Assembly: GCA_037385685.1 (NCBI GenBank)
Contig: JARRMW010000028.1
Span: 1 to 60,431, forward strand
Direction: 5' to 3'
DNA from: Sva-25 sp037385685
GTDB taxonomy: Bacteria; Pseudomonadota; Gammaproteobacteria; Chromatiales; Chromatiaceae
DNA length: 60,431 nucleotides
Shown here: positions 43,835 to 52,642 of the stretch, piece after piece
Position numbering within the stretch: position 1 is the stretch's first letter
Layout of the letters: every line of letters starts with the position of its first letter
Program-made: the position numbers and the translations under genes
The notes under the pieces: model-generated
Told to the model about the DNA's origin: nothing
Seen by the model: the letters and a program-made list of their open reading frames with translations, nothing else
The model's database searches: none

Positions 43835-44971
43835 TCAGGGTTTACCCCCCGTCCGTACCAGCCTGGCTACGATGAATTTAGCAAAGGTTCTGACATCGAC
43901 AACCTCATCGAGTCTGAAGCCGGAATGTTGAAGCAACCGTTTCCACTCGCTCAACGTGCGCTCGCGCCCCCTGGTGCCAATCAACATTTGCATGTCGAAT
44001 CCGGCGACAGTCGGATTGATGCCAATCTCCTCTGCAACGCAATCGGCGATCAGTACGGTTGCATCTCTCGTCCCGATCGCTGATTTGAGATTGCCGAGAA
44101 CCACTCCGGATTCCTCGTCACTCAAGCCATGAAAGATAGCGAAGAAGAGATAAAGGTCCTTATCTGATGTGGCTGTCGGAAGGCTCTCGAACATGTCGCC
44201 CGGCTGAAACACAATCCGCTCTATAACCTGTTTCGATTCCTTGTCTCGCCAGTGTGCCCTGGCCGCTTCGATCACCTGCAACCTGTCGAAGACCAGCGCC
44301 TTCAGGTTAGGAGCCGATTTGAGAATGGCAACGGATTTGCTGCCCCTGGAGCCACCGACGTCGATAATGCGGTCGAAGGCGTCCCAGTCGAAATCCTCAA
44401 GATAGGCATTCCCGGTGAGGGACTCCACGCTATCCATTGCCTGACTAAAGAGTATGTCGAACTCCCTGTTACGGTCCATGTATCCGAACAAATCCACATT
44501 GTGCGCCTTCTCGAACGGCACTTCGCCATCCCGCATACTCTCCTCGAGTGGCTCCATCCATGGCCGGGTCATTTCCGGCGAGTTGTGCATGAGAATCATT
44601 GCTCGGACATTCTGCGGGTTATCCCTGCGCAGGTAGTCGGAAGTTTTTGAATTCCGGAAAACGCGGGGCGAGCTCTCTTCGAATATTCCCATAGAAGTCA
44701 GCATCCGCAACAGGCGGTATAGATGCTCTTCATGAAGCTCCAGTTCACTGGCGATTTCCCGCGTGCTCTTCTGACTATTCGCGATGACATCGGCCACGCC
44801 GAGTCTTGTTGCCACGTATAGAGCTCGTGATTGCCAGAAGAGCGAGCCTATCTGCATAAGCCGGAACGGTGGCGGTGTTATCTTTGCAGGCATCGTCTGT
44901 AGCGCGCTTGCCAGCCCCATCAGTTTCCTGAAGAGCGTGACGCGAAATCGATTCCTGGAGAGTTTCATCAC
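43835..44971 (-). CDS. SAM-dependent O-methyltransferase (AdoMet_MT type 2)
   Basis: 378 residues in the COMT-like layout: an N-terminal winged-helix dimerisation domain (about 45-125; RLGVADVIANSQKSTREIASELELHEEHLYRLLRML) and a C-terminal Rossmann methyltransferase domain with VGGSRGSKSVAILKSAPNLKALVFD. The usual catalytic-His region reads FFAIFHGLSDEE. The typical acceptors of this class are hydroxylated aromatics or polyketide-like products, but there are no biosynthetic neighbours. It is monocistronic and flanked by two hairpin repeats. Confidence 0.88.
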   Translation of the reverse strand: MMKLSRNRFRVTLFRKLMGLASALQTMPAKITPPPFRLMQIGSLFWQSRALYVATRLGVADVIANSQKSTREIASELELHEEHLYRLLRMLTSMGIFEESSPRVFRNSKTSDYLRRDNPQNVRAMILMHNSPEMTRPWMEPLEESMRDGEVPFEKAHNVDLFGYMDRNREFDILFSQAMDSVESLTGNAYLEDFDWDAFDRIIDVGGSRGSKSVAILKSAPNLKALVFDRLQVIEAARAHWRDKESKQVIERIVFQPGDMFESLPTATSDKDLYLFFAIFHGLSDEESGVVLGNLKSAIGTRDATVLIADCVAEEIGINPTVAGFDMQMLIGTRGRERTLSEWKRLLQHSGFRLDEVVDVRTFAKFIVARLVRTGGKP

Positions 44972-45032
44972 GAGAGACTCCTGAGCACTCCGTATCTCAT
45001 GGAGTGTAGCCCGGTATATTTGGAGTATATTT

Positions 45033-45105
45033 GGGGTCAGAGTAAAAATTCATTATTTCCAAATAAACCAGTTAGTTGAAAGATCTCTATTTTTACTCTG
45101 ACCCC
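45033..45105. repeat. Hairpin repeat, copy 3
   Basis: 73 bp, GGGGTCAGAGTAAAAATTC...TTTTTACTCTGACCCC. The interior is nearly identical to copy 2. It lies upstream of the O-methyltransferase start and before a GGGGACAGACCACGG fragment (45139-45153). Confidence 0.95.
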
Positions 45106-45138
45106 AATCTTTCTGCTGATACTCTACGGAGAGTAACA

Positions 45139-45153
45139 GGGGACAGACCACGG
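45139..45153. repeat. GGGGACAGACCACGG fragment (dispersed)
   Basis: A short motif that recurs in the window's accessory part: GGGGACAGACCACGG here, its complement ACTGTGGTCTGTCC at 49035-49048 and GGGCAGACCATGG at 52668-52680. It looks like a second dispersed non-coding repeat family. Confidence 0.55.
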
Positions 45154-45218
45154 TTTTTTGCTCATTAACTCGATTAAGCCTGGCCTGTCCTCTGCTTTGT
45201 CCAAATGGTGGGCATGAC

Positions 45219-45875
45219 ATGACAACAAGCCTGTTACCGCTGGCACTCAGCTGGCTGGCGTACTTCTGCATTCATTCACTGCTGGCGTCGATTGCATCCA
45301 AGCAGTTCATTGCCGAACGCTGGCCAGGCGGAATGCCAGCCTATCGCCTCGCGTTCAACCTGGTTGCGGTGGTTTTGCTGATCGTGCCGTTCGGGTTGAC
45401 CTTGACCTGGTCCGGGCCTTGGTTATGGCAATGGCAGGGGCTCTGGCTGTGGCTCAGCCTCGTATTGTCGCTGCTGGCTGTCGCCGGGTTTGTGTGGTCT
45501 TTAAAGTACTATGACATGGGTGAGTTTCTCGGACTGCGTCAACTGTCCGGACGCATCACATCGGTTGACGATCAGGAGCACTTCCACCTGTCACCGCTGC
45601 ATCGCTGGGTACGCCATCCATGGTACTTTTTTGCGCTGCTGCTGATCTGGACGCGCGACATGCATGCCGCGATGCTGCTATCCGCGATCATGATGACACT
45701 CTATTTTTATATCGGCTCCTTGTTCGAGGAGCGCAAGCTGATCCGCTACCACGGTGAGCAATATCGCCGTTACCGCGAATTGGTGCCGGGCCTGATTCCA
45801 CTGCCGTGGAAATTCCTTCGAAAAGAGCAAATGCGCGAACTGCTCAGTGGAAAGGGATCAGTACCCTTTTCTTAA
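45219..45875 (+). CDS. ICMT/NnrU-like membrane methyltransferase family protein
   Basis: 218 residues, about five helices. The C-terminal half has the isoprenylcysteine-methyltransferase-like pattern RHPWYFFALLLIW....MTLYFYIGSLFEERKLIRYHGEQYRRYRELVPGLIP. This group includes NnrU and methanethiol S-methyltransferase-like proteins; the acceptor here is unknown. The last residues (SGKGSVPFS) are encoded by a small GGGATCAGTACCC palindrome (45854-45866), suggesting an altered C-terminus. Confidence 0.85.
   Translation: MTTSLLPLALSWLAYFCIHSLLASIASKQFIAERWPGGMPAYRLAFNLVAVVLLIVPFGLTLTWSGPWLWQWQGLWLWLSLVLSLLAVAGFVWSLKYYDMGEFLGLRQLSGRITSVDDQEHFHLSPLHRWVRHPWYFFALLLIWTRDMHAAMLLSAIMMTLYFYIGSLFEERKLIRYHGEQYRRYRELVPGLIPLPWKFLRKEQMRELLSGKGSVPFS
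45854..45866. repeat. GGGATCAGTACCC mini-palindrome
   Basis: A GGG-TCAGTA-CCC element flanked by AAA/TTT at the very end of the ICMT-like gene. Related forms occur at 47501-47513 (GGGTACTGACCCC) and 58524-58536 (GGGGTCACTACCC), each touching a gene end or a spacer. Confidence 0.5.
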
Positions 45876-45930
45876 GAATCCCTACTAATACAGGAAAATA
45901 CTCACCATCGAGGGTCACTCTGAATATTAA

Positions 45931-45989
45931 GGGTCAGAGTAAAAACTCAACAATTGCCTCTGAATCACAATAGTTTTTACTCTGACCCC
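45931..45989. repeat. Hairpin repeat, copy 4 (short form)
   Basis: 59 bp with arms GGGTCAGAGTAAAAACT / AGTTTTTACTCTGACCC. The interior resembles copy 1. It lies between the convergent ICMT-like and DUF900 genes, 6 bp from the DUF900 stop. Confidence 0.95.
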
Positions 45990-45995
45990 GATCTT

Positions 45996-47102
45996 TCAAT
46001 CTTTAAAAAGAGACTCAGCTTGATCAAAACCCTGGTCAGTCCCGGTTTTTTCCGGCTGGTCGGTCTGCAACCTCCAGATGTTACTGCCTGATTTAATGAG
46101 ATTTCTGCGCTCCGCAGCCTGCTTTCCCTCGTTCAAAAGCTGTTTCAGGTCGTCACCCACCTCGTTGCTGTAGATATGGTAGAGATGGCCCGTCGGACTG
46201 TCGGCCGGCAGGTCGCTGAGGTCAATGACTTCTACGCCAGCGAGTTTCGACACATCGTTCCCGGCCTCACCGAGCCTCGGATAGCCATGCAATTGTGCCG
46301 AAATTGCCAGGGGCCTGTCAGTCGTCGTGACATAAACGGTTATGTTCTGCGCAATTGACGCGATGCGTGGCAGGATCCGTTCGAAAATCGCAAAATCGAT
46401 ATCTGCTGCAAGCAGGACGATCTCGCCCAGCCGGATATCAGGGTGCCTGTTCGCCACTTCATAGAGGGCGAGAACCACGCCACGCGCACCGAGACTGTGT
46501 CCAACGACGTCAATGACACCGCCACCGAAACGGCGTTCCATCTCGATGATCGTCTCGGCCAGGTCTGGCACGCTCCAGTAGAGGTCCGCTTCGTCATGGG
46601 TATAGAATGCAACGGCCCCATCCGACGGCCAGCTGAACCACAATAAGCGCCCGGCAAGATCTGCATTCTGCTGAAGCATTACAGCGCGCCGGCAGCCTTT
46701 CTCGAAGCTGATGTAATAGCCGTGGACATAGACCAGTGGCGCGCCCGAGGCGGCAGCAGGCTGAAATGCATCAAGGACCGAGTTGCTGTCCTTTTCCCTG
46801 ACCTGATCCACACGGAGGAATTCGTCCCGAATGAAGGACGGGGCCGAATCGGCAAGGGGAGACAGAATATTGAGGTCGAGTTCCCGAACCCTGCACCAAC
46901 CGGCCTTGAGATCGCTCCGCTCACTTCCATAGAGGTCTCCGGGATCGTCGGAGTCTGTTCGGTCACGGAGCGTGAAAAACGGCACTTCCCAGTCCCGCAC
47001 TTCCGTTTGCGCAGCCGACGTAGCCGGAAGCGCAGACATCAATACACCTGGCAAGAGGCTGGCGCAGATAACACGCGCAAGATTGAAAGCGGATAATCGC
47101 AT
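45996..47102 (-). CDS. Exported DUF900 alpha/beta hydrolase
   Basis: 368 residues with an N-terminal export signal ending near SALPATSAAQ. The hydrolase core has LVYVHGYYISFEKGC, FSWPSDG, the nucleophile elbow GHSLGARG, LAADIDFAIFE, and a late GHLYHIYSNEV for the catalytic His. This is the DUF900 pattern of esterase-like proteins; the substrate is unknown. It ends beside a hairpin repeat. Confidence 0.88.
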   Translation of the reverse strand: MRLSAFNLARVICASLLPGVLMSALPATSAAQTEVRDWEVPFFTLRDRTDSDDPGDLYGSERSDLKAGWCRVRELDLNILSPLADSAPSFIRDEFLRVDQVREKDSNSVLDAFQPAAASGAPLVYVHGYYISFEKGCRRAVMLQQNADLAGRLLWFSWPSDGAVAFYTHDEADLYWSVPDLAETIIEMERRFGGGVIDVVGHSLGARGVVLALYEVANRHPDIRLGEIVLLAADIDFAIFERILPRIASIAQNITVYVTTTDRPLAISAQLHGYPRLGEAGNDVSKLAGVEVIDLSDLPADSPTGHLYHIYSNEVGDDLKQLLNEGKQAAERRNLIKSGSNIWRLQTDQPEKTGTDQGFDQAESLFKD

Positions 47103-47187
47103 TGTTCTAAAATACTCTGATTTTCAATAATACTAGCGAAATTTCAGGTCGATGCCATCACAATGAGATGCTTGGCCAGGATATTCA

Positions 47188-47259
47188 GGGTCAGAGTAAA
47201 AATACATTATTTGCCATCTAAACAGATAGTTAAAAAATCGTAATCTTTACTCTGACCCC
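47188..47259. repeat. Hairpin repeat, copy 5
   Basis: 72 bp, GGGTCAGAGTAAAAATAC...TTTACTCTGACCCC with imperfect inner arms. It joins directly onto the truncated transposase fragment and supplies its stop codon. Confidence 0.93.
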
Positions 47260-47435
47260 GATTTCTGATTGACACAGGCGTGAATGACGCAGTCACTTCG
47301 GTCGCAACCCTCTTTGAGCCTCGCGAGATATGCCTGATAATCTTCTTCGGAGAAAAAGACGGCCTGACGATTGTTTCCGCGCCGGACCACACGCGCGGGA
47401 ACACCCGGAAGATAGAAACGTGGTTTTCCCGGCAT
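47247..47435 (-). pseudogene. REP-associated tyrosine transposase (RAYT) remnant, N-terminal only
   Basis: The frame begins MPGKPRFYLPGVPARVVRRG then NNRQAVFFSEEDYQAYLARL, the characteristic start of IS200-like REP-associated transposases. After about 58 codons (IHACVNQK) it enters the hairpin repeat and ends SGSE-stop; the HUH and tyrosine catalytic parts are absent. RAYTs are known to be tied to dispersed palindromic repeats, so this is a fossil of the probable mover of such a family, cut off by this repeat. Confidence 0.9.
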
Positions 47436-47500
47436 CTCAACATCCTTGTTGTAGAAGTCACTTCCGAAAACCTATCAGAATTTTCAACGGGATGTTTTAT

Positions 47501-47513
47501 GGGTACTGACCCC
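47501..47513. repeat. GGGTACTGACCCC mini-palindrome at cytochrome b561 start
   Basis: An imperfect palindrome immediately upstream of the cytochrome b561 start. An in-frame ATG at 47499 would add seven residues encoded by it (MGTDPLK). Confidence 0.5.
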
Positions 47514-47519
47514 TTAAAG

Positions 47520-48206
47520 ATGATGGAGGTGTGGGATCTGCCGCTACGCCTGTTTCACTGGTTACTCGCCGGCCTGGTGGTCGCCGCCTATGTGACTGTC
47601 GAGTTGGGTGGCAACTTCATGGAATGGCATGGCCGTATCGGGCTGGCGATCCTGGGGCTTCTGGTCTTCAGGCTGGCCTGGGGGCTTGTCGGATCGACCC
47701 ACGCGCGTTTTGCAAGCTTTCTGCCAACCCCGCGGCGTCTGGGCGACTACCTGCGTGGCGAGTGGCGCGACCATGGACACAACCCGCTGGGCGCCCTCTC
47801 GGTCATCGCCATGCTTGCCATTTTGCTGTGGCAGGCTGTCTCGGGGCTTTTTGGAAATGACGATATCGCATTCAATGGCTATCTCTACACGCTGGTCTCC
47901 AGGGATACCTCCGACTGGATGACCGGCTGGCACAAGCGCGGTTACTGGGTCATTATCGCTCTTGTCGTGCTGCATCTTGCGGCAATTGCGTTTTATCGCC
48001 GGGTGAAAAAGGTCGATTTGATCACGCCGATGATGACCGGCAAGAAACACGTTGCCGATCCGGAGGTGCAGGCACCACGCGGGGGCGGCTGGTTGGCATT
48101 CGCCCTGGCCTCGGCGCTTGCGATTGTCGTCACCTGGACGATTGGCAGCGGCATCCTGCTGCCTGAACCGGAGCCAATTCCACCTTCACAGCAATTCAGT
48201 TGGTAG
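47520..48206 (+). CDS. Cytochrome b561-family membrane protein
   Basis: 228 residues, four main helices plus a C-terminal helix. VWDLPLRLFHWLLAGLV, WHGRIGLAILGLLVFRLAWG, GWHKRGYWVIIALVVLHLAAI contain the histidines expected to bind two b haems in the quinol-oxidising b561/Ni-Fe-hydrogenase-type cytochrome b fold. The ATG at 47520 (or 47523) matches the usual MMxVWDLP start. It is convergent with a cytochrome c' gene, a common pairing. Confidence 0.92.
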   Translation: MMEVWDLPLRLFHWLLAGLVVAAYVTVELGGNFMEWHGRIGLAILGLLVFRLAWGLVGSTHARFASFLPTPRRLGDYLRGEWRDHGHNPLGALSVIAMLAILLWQAVSGLFGNDDIAFNGYLYTLVSRDTSDWMTGWHKRGYWVIIALVVLHLAAIAFYRRVKKVDLITPMMTGKKHVADPEVQAPRGGGWLAFALASALAIVVTWTIGSGILLPEPEPIPPSQQFSW

Positions 48207-48288
48207 GGAACCGCCCGTAGAGCAGAGACGCTCTACGGACTGTGTCACTGAAGTTGAGAAAATCCTTGTCAGGGACTGAAACTGTTAT

Positions 48289-48762
48289 TCAGTCGTCATC
48301 TTCCATCCGAAACTCATCATGACAGGCCTTACAGGCCCTGCCTGTCGATCCCAATGCTGCCTTCACTGCAGCAGGATTGCCTTTTTCCGCGGCGACGGCG
48401 AGATCTCTGGATGCCATTGCCAGATCACGCGCAAGCTTGCCGACCTGCTCGCGGTTTTCCGGAGCAAAGAGTTCGGGCTTGACTTCAGTCTCAAAATCCT
48501 CGGTGCTTTTTTCCGAACCGGGGATAAACAGCATGCCGAGCCCGGAATTGGAAATGCTCGCGATTGCGCGCGCCGCAGCCTTGACTTCTTCTGCGTTGTA
48601 ATCGCCCTGGAGATTGGCTTTGATTCGGCCCATGTTCCAGGCCATGAAGGTAAAACCGGCCTGCCTGGTTTCAACCGCATCCTCGGGCGTGAGGCCTTCC
48701 GCCATGAGTGACGAGGTGAAGAGACAGGAAGAAAGCACCATCGTAGTTAGCAGTTTTCTCAT
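48289..48762 (-). CDS. Cytochrome c' (class II)
   Basis: 157 residues with a signal peptide (LLTTMVLSSCLFTSSLMA). A four-helix-bundle cytochrome with the single haem site CKACH near the C-terminus, as in class II. Cytochromes c' bind NO and protect against it. It is periplasmic, beside the b561 gene that could pass electrons to it. An Asp/Glu tail follows the haem site. Confidence 0.93.
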   Translation of the reverse strand: MRKLLTTMVLSSCLFTSSLMAEGLTPEDAVETRQAGFTFMAWNMGRIKANLQGDYNAEEVKAAARAIASISNSGLGMLFIPGSEKSTEDFETEVKPELFAPENREQVGKLARDLAMASRDLAVAAEKGNPAAVKAALGSTGRACKACHDEFRMEDDD

Positions 48763-49344
48763 AAATTTCGGCTCCTTGTTGTTTTTTCAGATTGATCAGG
48801 ATATGTGAGAGGGACTCCGCCCGGGCTGTTGTGCAGCCGTTTTATGAGGGCAGCGATCCTCACAGAAGAGAGACTCTTGCTACTGCGACAAGTTCTCTTC
48901 GTAGAAGAGATAGCCTAGCATGCGCAGTGACTCGCCGGAAAACGATGCGGATAAGGAGGGCCCATTTGCAGCGATCAACCAGACGGGCAGCACAACAGTG
49001 ACAGACCTCGGCTTCATCCTGATTCAGGCCATAAACTGTGGTCTGTCCACCTGATATAGTTCAAACAAAACAATGGCCCCACCCAGTTCCAATGGAGCCT
49101 GCCCCCATCGATTGACATCGAAGTGTTCTACAATAGGACACAGCATCAACGTCACCGGGGGAACATGTACATTCCAATCCCCGTACAGGCCAGCGGATAG
49201 TCAGGGCGAGCATCCAAAACAGCGCGGAAAGTCCAGTGTCGGACGGTCCGTCGGTTAAACGGGCAGAATCCGGGCTTTCTCACCCTCTCCTGCCAGTCCC
49301 ATCCAAAACAGACTCCCAAGAAGGTCAGCATCAACAGTAGCCAG
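48763..49344. other. Non-coding stretch before glgC
   Basis: No convincing gene. It contains ACTGTGGTCTGTCC at 49035-49048, a fragment of the second dispersed repeat. Open frames on the minus strand here run through the N gap and have no family features. Confidence 0.5.
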
Positions 49345-50596
49345 ATGAAAAAAANNNNNNNNNNNNNNAAAAAACATACTCGAGAAAACATTAAGTATTG
49401 TTCTAGCAGGCGGACATGGTTCCCGTTTGCGCCCGCTAACCGATGAACGCTCCAAACCAGCAGTCCCATTTGGCGGCAAGTACCGTATCATCGACTTCAC
49501 TCTCTCCAACTGCCTGCATTCGGGGCTGAGACGCATCCTTGTTCTGACACAGTACAAGTCCCATTCATTGCAGGAACATCTGCGTGATGGCTGGTCTATC
49601 TTCAATCCCGAACTGAATGAATACATCACACCGGTTCCGCCGCAAATGAGGACAGGCGAAAAATGGTATGCCGGTACGGCAGATGCCATCTACCAGAACC
49701 TCAACTTGCTTGAAGAAAGCGGCGCGGAATTTGTGCTAATCCTTTCCGGCGATCATGTGTATCGCATGGATTACGCCTCCATGCTGGAATTTCATGCCGA
49801 TAATGAAGCCGCAGCCACAGTCGCCTGTATGGAAGTCGGACTGCATGAAGCGCGCGGATTCGGTGTCATGTCAGTCGACACAACTGGCCGGATTCTCTCC
49901 TTTGAAGAAAAACCGTCGGAACCCGATACACTGCCAGACAACCCGAACTGCGCCCTGGCTTCCATGGGCATCTATGTCTTCAACAGGGATCTGCTGCTTG
50001 ATGAACTGTTTCGGGATAGCAAGGAAAAGGATTCCAGCCATGACTTCGGCCACGACATCCTGCCACGCTTGATTGGCGAGCAACAGGTATACGCTTATCC
50101 GTTTGGCAGTCTTGAAGGCCGTGTCTCACAGGACAGGTACTGGAAAGACGTGGGCACGCTGGATGCTTACTACGATGCAAACATTGCGATGCTGAATCCG
50201 GTGCCGCCGCTGAATCTCTACCAGCGTGACTGGCCCATTCGTAGTTACACTGCCCAGAGCCCACCGGCTCGTACAGTTCCGGGAGAGGATGGTTACGATG
50301 GTGTCATTTACAATGCGTCGCTCGCCGGTGGCACCGTGATCAATGGCGGCGTGGTCAAACACTCCATCCTGTCAGCCTGGGTGAGACTGGAACATGCCTC
50401 CCTGGTCGAGGACAGCATCCTGTTCGACAATGTCACTGTCGGAGCCGGGGCAAAACTGAAACGCTGCATCGTCGACAAACACGTGCGAATCCCCGAGGGC
50501 GAGACAATCGGTTACGACCTGGAGCGTGACAGGCAGCGCTTTACCGTCAGCGAGAATGGCGTGGTGGTTGTCGGCAGACGAGTCGTTTTTGACTGA
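49345..50596 (+). CDS. glgC: Glucose-1-phosphate adenylyltransferase, 5' end interrupted by gap
   Basis: Makes ADP-glucose for glycogen. After the gap the frame reads NILEKTLSIVLAGGHGSRLRPLTDERSKPAVPFGGKYR, the nucleotidyltransferase start, then FSLNSCLHSGL-like, SGDHVYRMDY and a left-handed beta-helix C-terminus. About 408 residues remain, close to the family's 420-430. An ATG at 49345 (MKK) lies directly before the 14 Ns inside an A run. If the gap is a collapsed poly-A junction, the protein would read M-K-K-N-I-L-E-K. No other glycogen genes are nearby. Confidence 0.92.
49355..49368. other. Assembly gap (14 N)
   Basis: Fourteen unknown bases between two runs of A, at the start of glgC. 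This marks a scaffold join. True gap length and frame are unknown. Confidence 1.
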
Positions 50597-50608
50597 TCAG
50601 GATATTTT

Positions 50609-50681
50609 GGGGTCAGAGTAAAAATTCGTTATCTGTCGACAAATCGGATAGTTGCCAAATCTGAGTTTTTACTCTGACCCC
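50609..50681. repeat. Hairpin repeat, copy 6
   Basis: 73 bp, GGGGTCAGAGTAAAAATTC...GTTTTTACTCTGACCCC. The interior (GACAAATCGGATAGTTGCCAAATCTG) is nearly identical to copy 7. It lies between the convergent glgC and HdeD-like genes, 13 and 21 bp from their stops. Confidence 0.96.
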
Positions 50682-50701
50682 AATCTTTAGTGGTCTTTGC
50701 C

Positions 50702-51244
50702 CTATTTACTCTGCCGGGTCAGCTCCTTAATGGCGGAAGCCAGCACGATCAGCGATAGGCCTGTGGAGATGAGGTTGACCCCTACGAGGATGCCGACTGC
50801 CCACAAACCGGAGACCGGCCACTGATTCCAGATCATGAAGCCGAGTAACAGTGAGATGGCACCGCTGGCCAGCAGCCAGAACCAGCCTTCTGCCGGACGA
50901 TATCCCAACGAGGCAATGATCTTCCAGATGCCTTCGGCGATAAAGAAGATAACCAGCAGCAGGGTGAGGGTGCCCAGCCCGAGTATCGGGTTGCCGAGAA
51001 CGCCTATACCGGCGAGGGTGGTGATAACACCCAGTATCACGGGGATTACCTTTGCGCTCCAGCCCTCGGCCTGGAAGCCTGAGAAAAGCTGGGCTATGCC
51101 GGTAACCAGCAACACCGCACCGATGATGTACACAACCCAGGTGCCGGTAACCGCGGGTGTCATCACCGCAATCACTCCCAGAACAAGCATCCCGATACCG
51201 AGCCACTTAAGTCGTTTGCCACCAGGCAGTGTTTGATTGTTCAT
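50702..51244 (-). CDS. HdeD-family (DUF308) membrane protein
   Basis: 180 residues, six hydrophobic helices in three pairs (LGIGMLVLGVIAVMTPAVTGTWVVYIIGAVLLVTGIAQL, and so on), matching HdeD-like acid-resistance membrane proteins. Its role is not established beyond stress association. Convergent with glgC across a hairpin repeat. Confidence 0.9.
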   Translation of the reverse strand: MNNQTLPGGKRLKWLGIGMLVLGVIAVMTPAVTGTWVVYIIGAVLLVTGIAQLFSGFQAEGWSAKVIPVILGVITTLAGIGVLGNPILGLGTLTLLLVIFFIAEGIWKIIASLGYRPAEGWFWLLASGAISLLLGFMIWNQWPVSGLWAVGILVGVNLISTGLSLIVLASAIKELTRQSK

Positions 51245-51579
51245 GTCAATGTTCCAAATGTTGAAAAAAAGTCCGCTTCACCGGATGCTTGAAGGCATTA
51301 TTCGCAATGATTCAAGAATTTGCAAACTTCGTAATAAAAGTGGAAACGGAAAATAAGTCAGTATCCAGTAATCAGCTTTCACTACAGATCAAACAAGCCA
51401 CCTACACCATCGCAATCACTGCCCAGCGCTTTCCCCCGGCAACCCGCGCCCGTGTAAATAATTGACGGACAGTCCAGGGTATTCTGTTCACACACTCGAA
51501 TAATCGTGGTCTAGCTCCCCCTTTTTTCCGGAGCCTGACTTTATCGACTGAAAGCAGGAATGACGTGTGTGGATATTTT
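51245..51579. other. Intergenic stretch upstream of HdeD-like gene
   Basis: AT-richer non-coding DNA containing TTGACGGACAGTCCAGGG near 51460-51480, a possible fragment of the GGACAG repeat. No gene seen. It should hold the HdeD-like gene's promoter, which I cannot place with confidence. Confidence 0.4.
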
Positions 51580-51653
51580 GGGGTCAGAGTAAAAATTCAT
51601 TATCTGATAGACAAATCGGATAGTTGCCAAATCTGGGTTTTTACTCTGACCCC
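51580..51653. repeat. Hairpin repeat, copy 7
   Basis: 74 bp, GGGGTCAGAGTAAAAATTC...TTTTTACTCTGACCCC. The interior is nearly identical to copy 6. Its end is 5 bp from the stop of the TIGR00341 gene. Confidence 0.96.
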
Positions 51654-51658
51654 AGTCT

Positions 51659-52642
51659 TTAGAGTTGCGTGTGCCGCACGTACATGGCGCCAAGCAGGAT
51701 CACAAGCAACAGGCCCCAGACGAAAATGTACACGGGTGTAGACTGCCTGGCTTTCTGCTTCTCGAGCCAGGTTCGTGGTTTGACGCCCCGATAGAGGAAG
51801 ACCAGTTTTGCCGACAGGTTGACACACACCACGTTGACCGCGAGTAACAGCGCGGCGCCCAGTGCATAATCATACTGCCCGATACCCAGCATCATACCGA
51901 GCGTTGCAGTCGGCGGCAGCAGAGCAACAGCCACCATGACCCCGACCAGTGCGGAAGAGATGCCTGTCGCCAATGACAACACGGCGGCTGCCCCGGATGC
52001 GAGCGCAAGCACCACACCCGAGATGCCAACATCGGTACGCGCCATGATCTCACTGCCAAGCGGTTCGATTTGCAAGAGCATTCCAGCGACATAAGAGATG
52101 ACCATGGCCAATCCCAGACCGGCAAAACTGGTTTTTAGCGCAGACCACATCAGGCTCGTGTCTCCGAGTGAGGTGGAAAACGCCAGTGCGATGTTCGGGC
52201 CCAGCAAAGGCGCAATCACCATGGCGCCGATGATGACGGCAACATTGTTCTCAACCAGCCCGATGGTGGCGACAATGGTGGACAGGAAGACCAGAAGAAG
52301 ATAGTTACCATCCAGCTTCGCGCCCTTTTCGATCTCGTTGTAGAGCTCCTCGCGGGTTCCGGTTACGCTGCGTCCCTCATCCTCATCCTCCTTCTCGACC
52401 GGTCTTGGCAAGGTCACTTCAAGCGGCAAAACATTGATCCTGGCGCCCTCGGTACTACCGACGGCCGATTGCAGCGCATCAAGTACCACCTGCCTCTTAT
52501 CCGGTCTGACGATCATGCTAACCATGATCCTCTCCTCCTCGCTGGTCGAGCTGCACCAGAAATCAACCACCTCGTGTTGTTCCGCGATGCTGCGCAAGGT
52601 GTCTTCATGACCGGCGTTGACAATCACCTCGATGATTTTCAT
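51659..52642 (-). CDS. TIGR00341/DUF389 membrane protein
   Basis: 327 residues: a soluble ferredoxin-like N-terminal domain (about 1-80), an acidic linker, then about six helices with NNVAVIIGAMVIAPLLGPNIALA, characteristic of the DUF389/TIGR00341 family. The transport or signalling function is unknown. It is divergent from the patatin gene. Confidence 0.9.
   Translation of the reverse strand: MKIIEVIVNAGHEDTLRSIAEQHEVVDFWCSSTSEEERIMVSMIVRPDKRQVVLDALQSAVGSTEGARINVLPLEVTLPRPVEKEDEDEGRSVTGTREELYNEIEKGAKLDGNYLLLVFLSTIVATIGLVENNVAVIIGAMVIAPLLGPNIALAFSTSLGDTSLMWSALKTSFAGLGLAMVISYVAGMLLQIEPLGSEIMARTDVGISGVVLALASGAAAVLSLATGISSALVGVMVAVALLPPTATLGMMLGIGQYDYALGAALLLAVNVVCVNLSAKLVFLYRGVKPRTWLEKQKARQSTPVYIFVWGLLLVILLGAMYVRHTQL

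Noticed and set aside
49100..49140. TTGACA...TACAAT promoter for glgC
   Set aside because: The two hexamers (about 49117 and 49134) are only 11 bp apart, too close for a sigma70 promoter.
49152..49689. Minus-strand frames running through the N gap
   Set aside because: They depend on undefined bases and overlap glgC, whose motifs are unmistakable.
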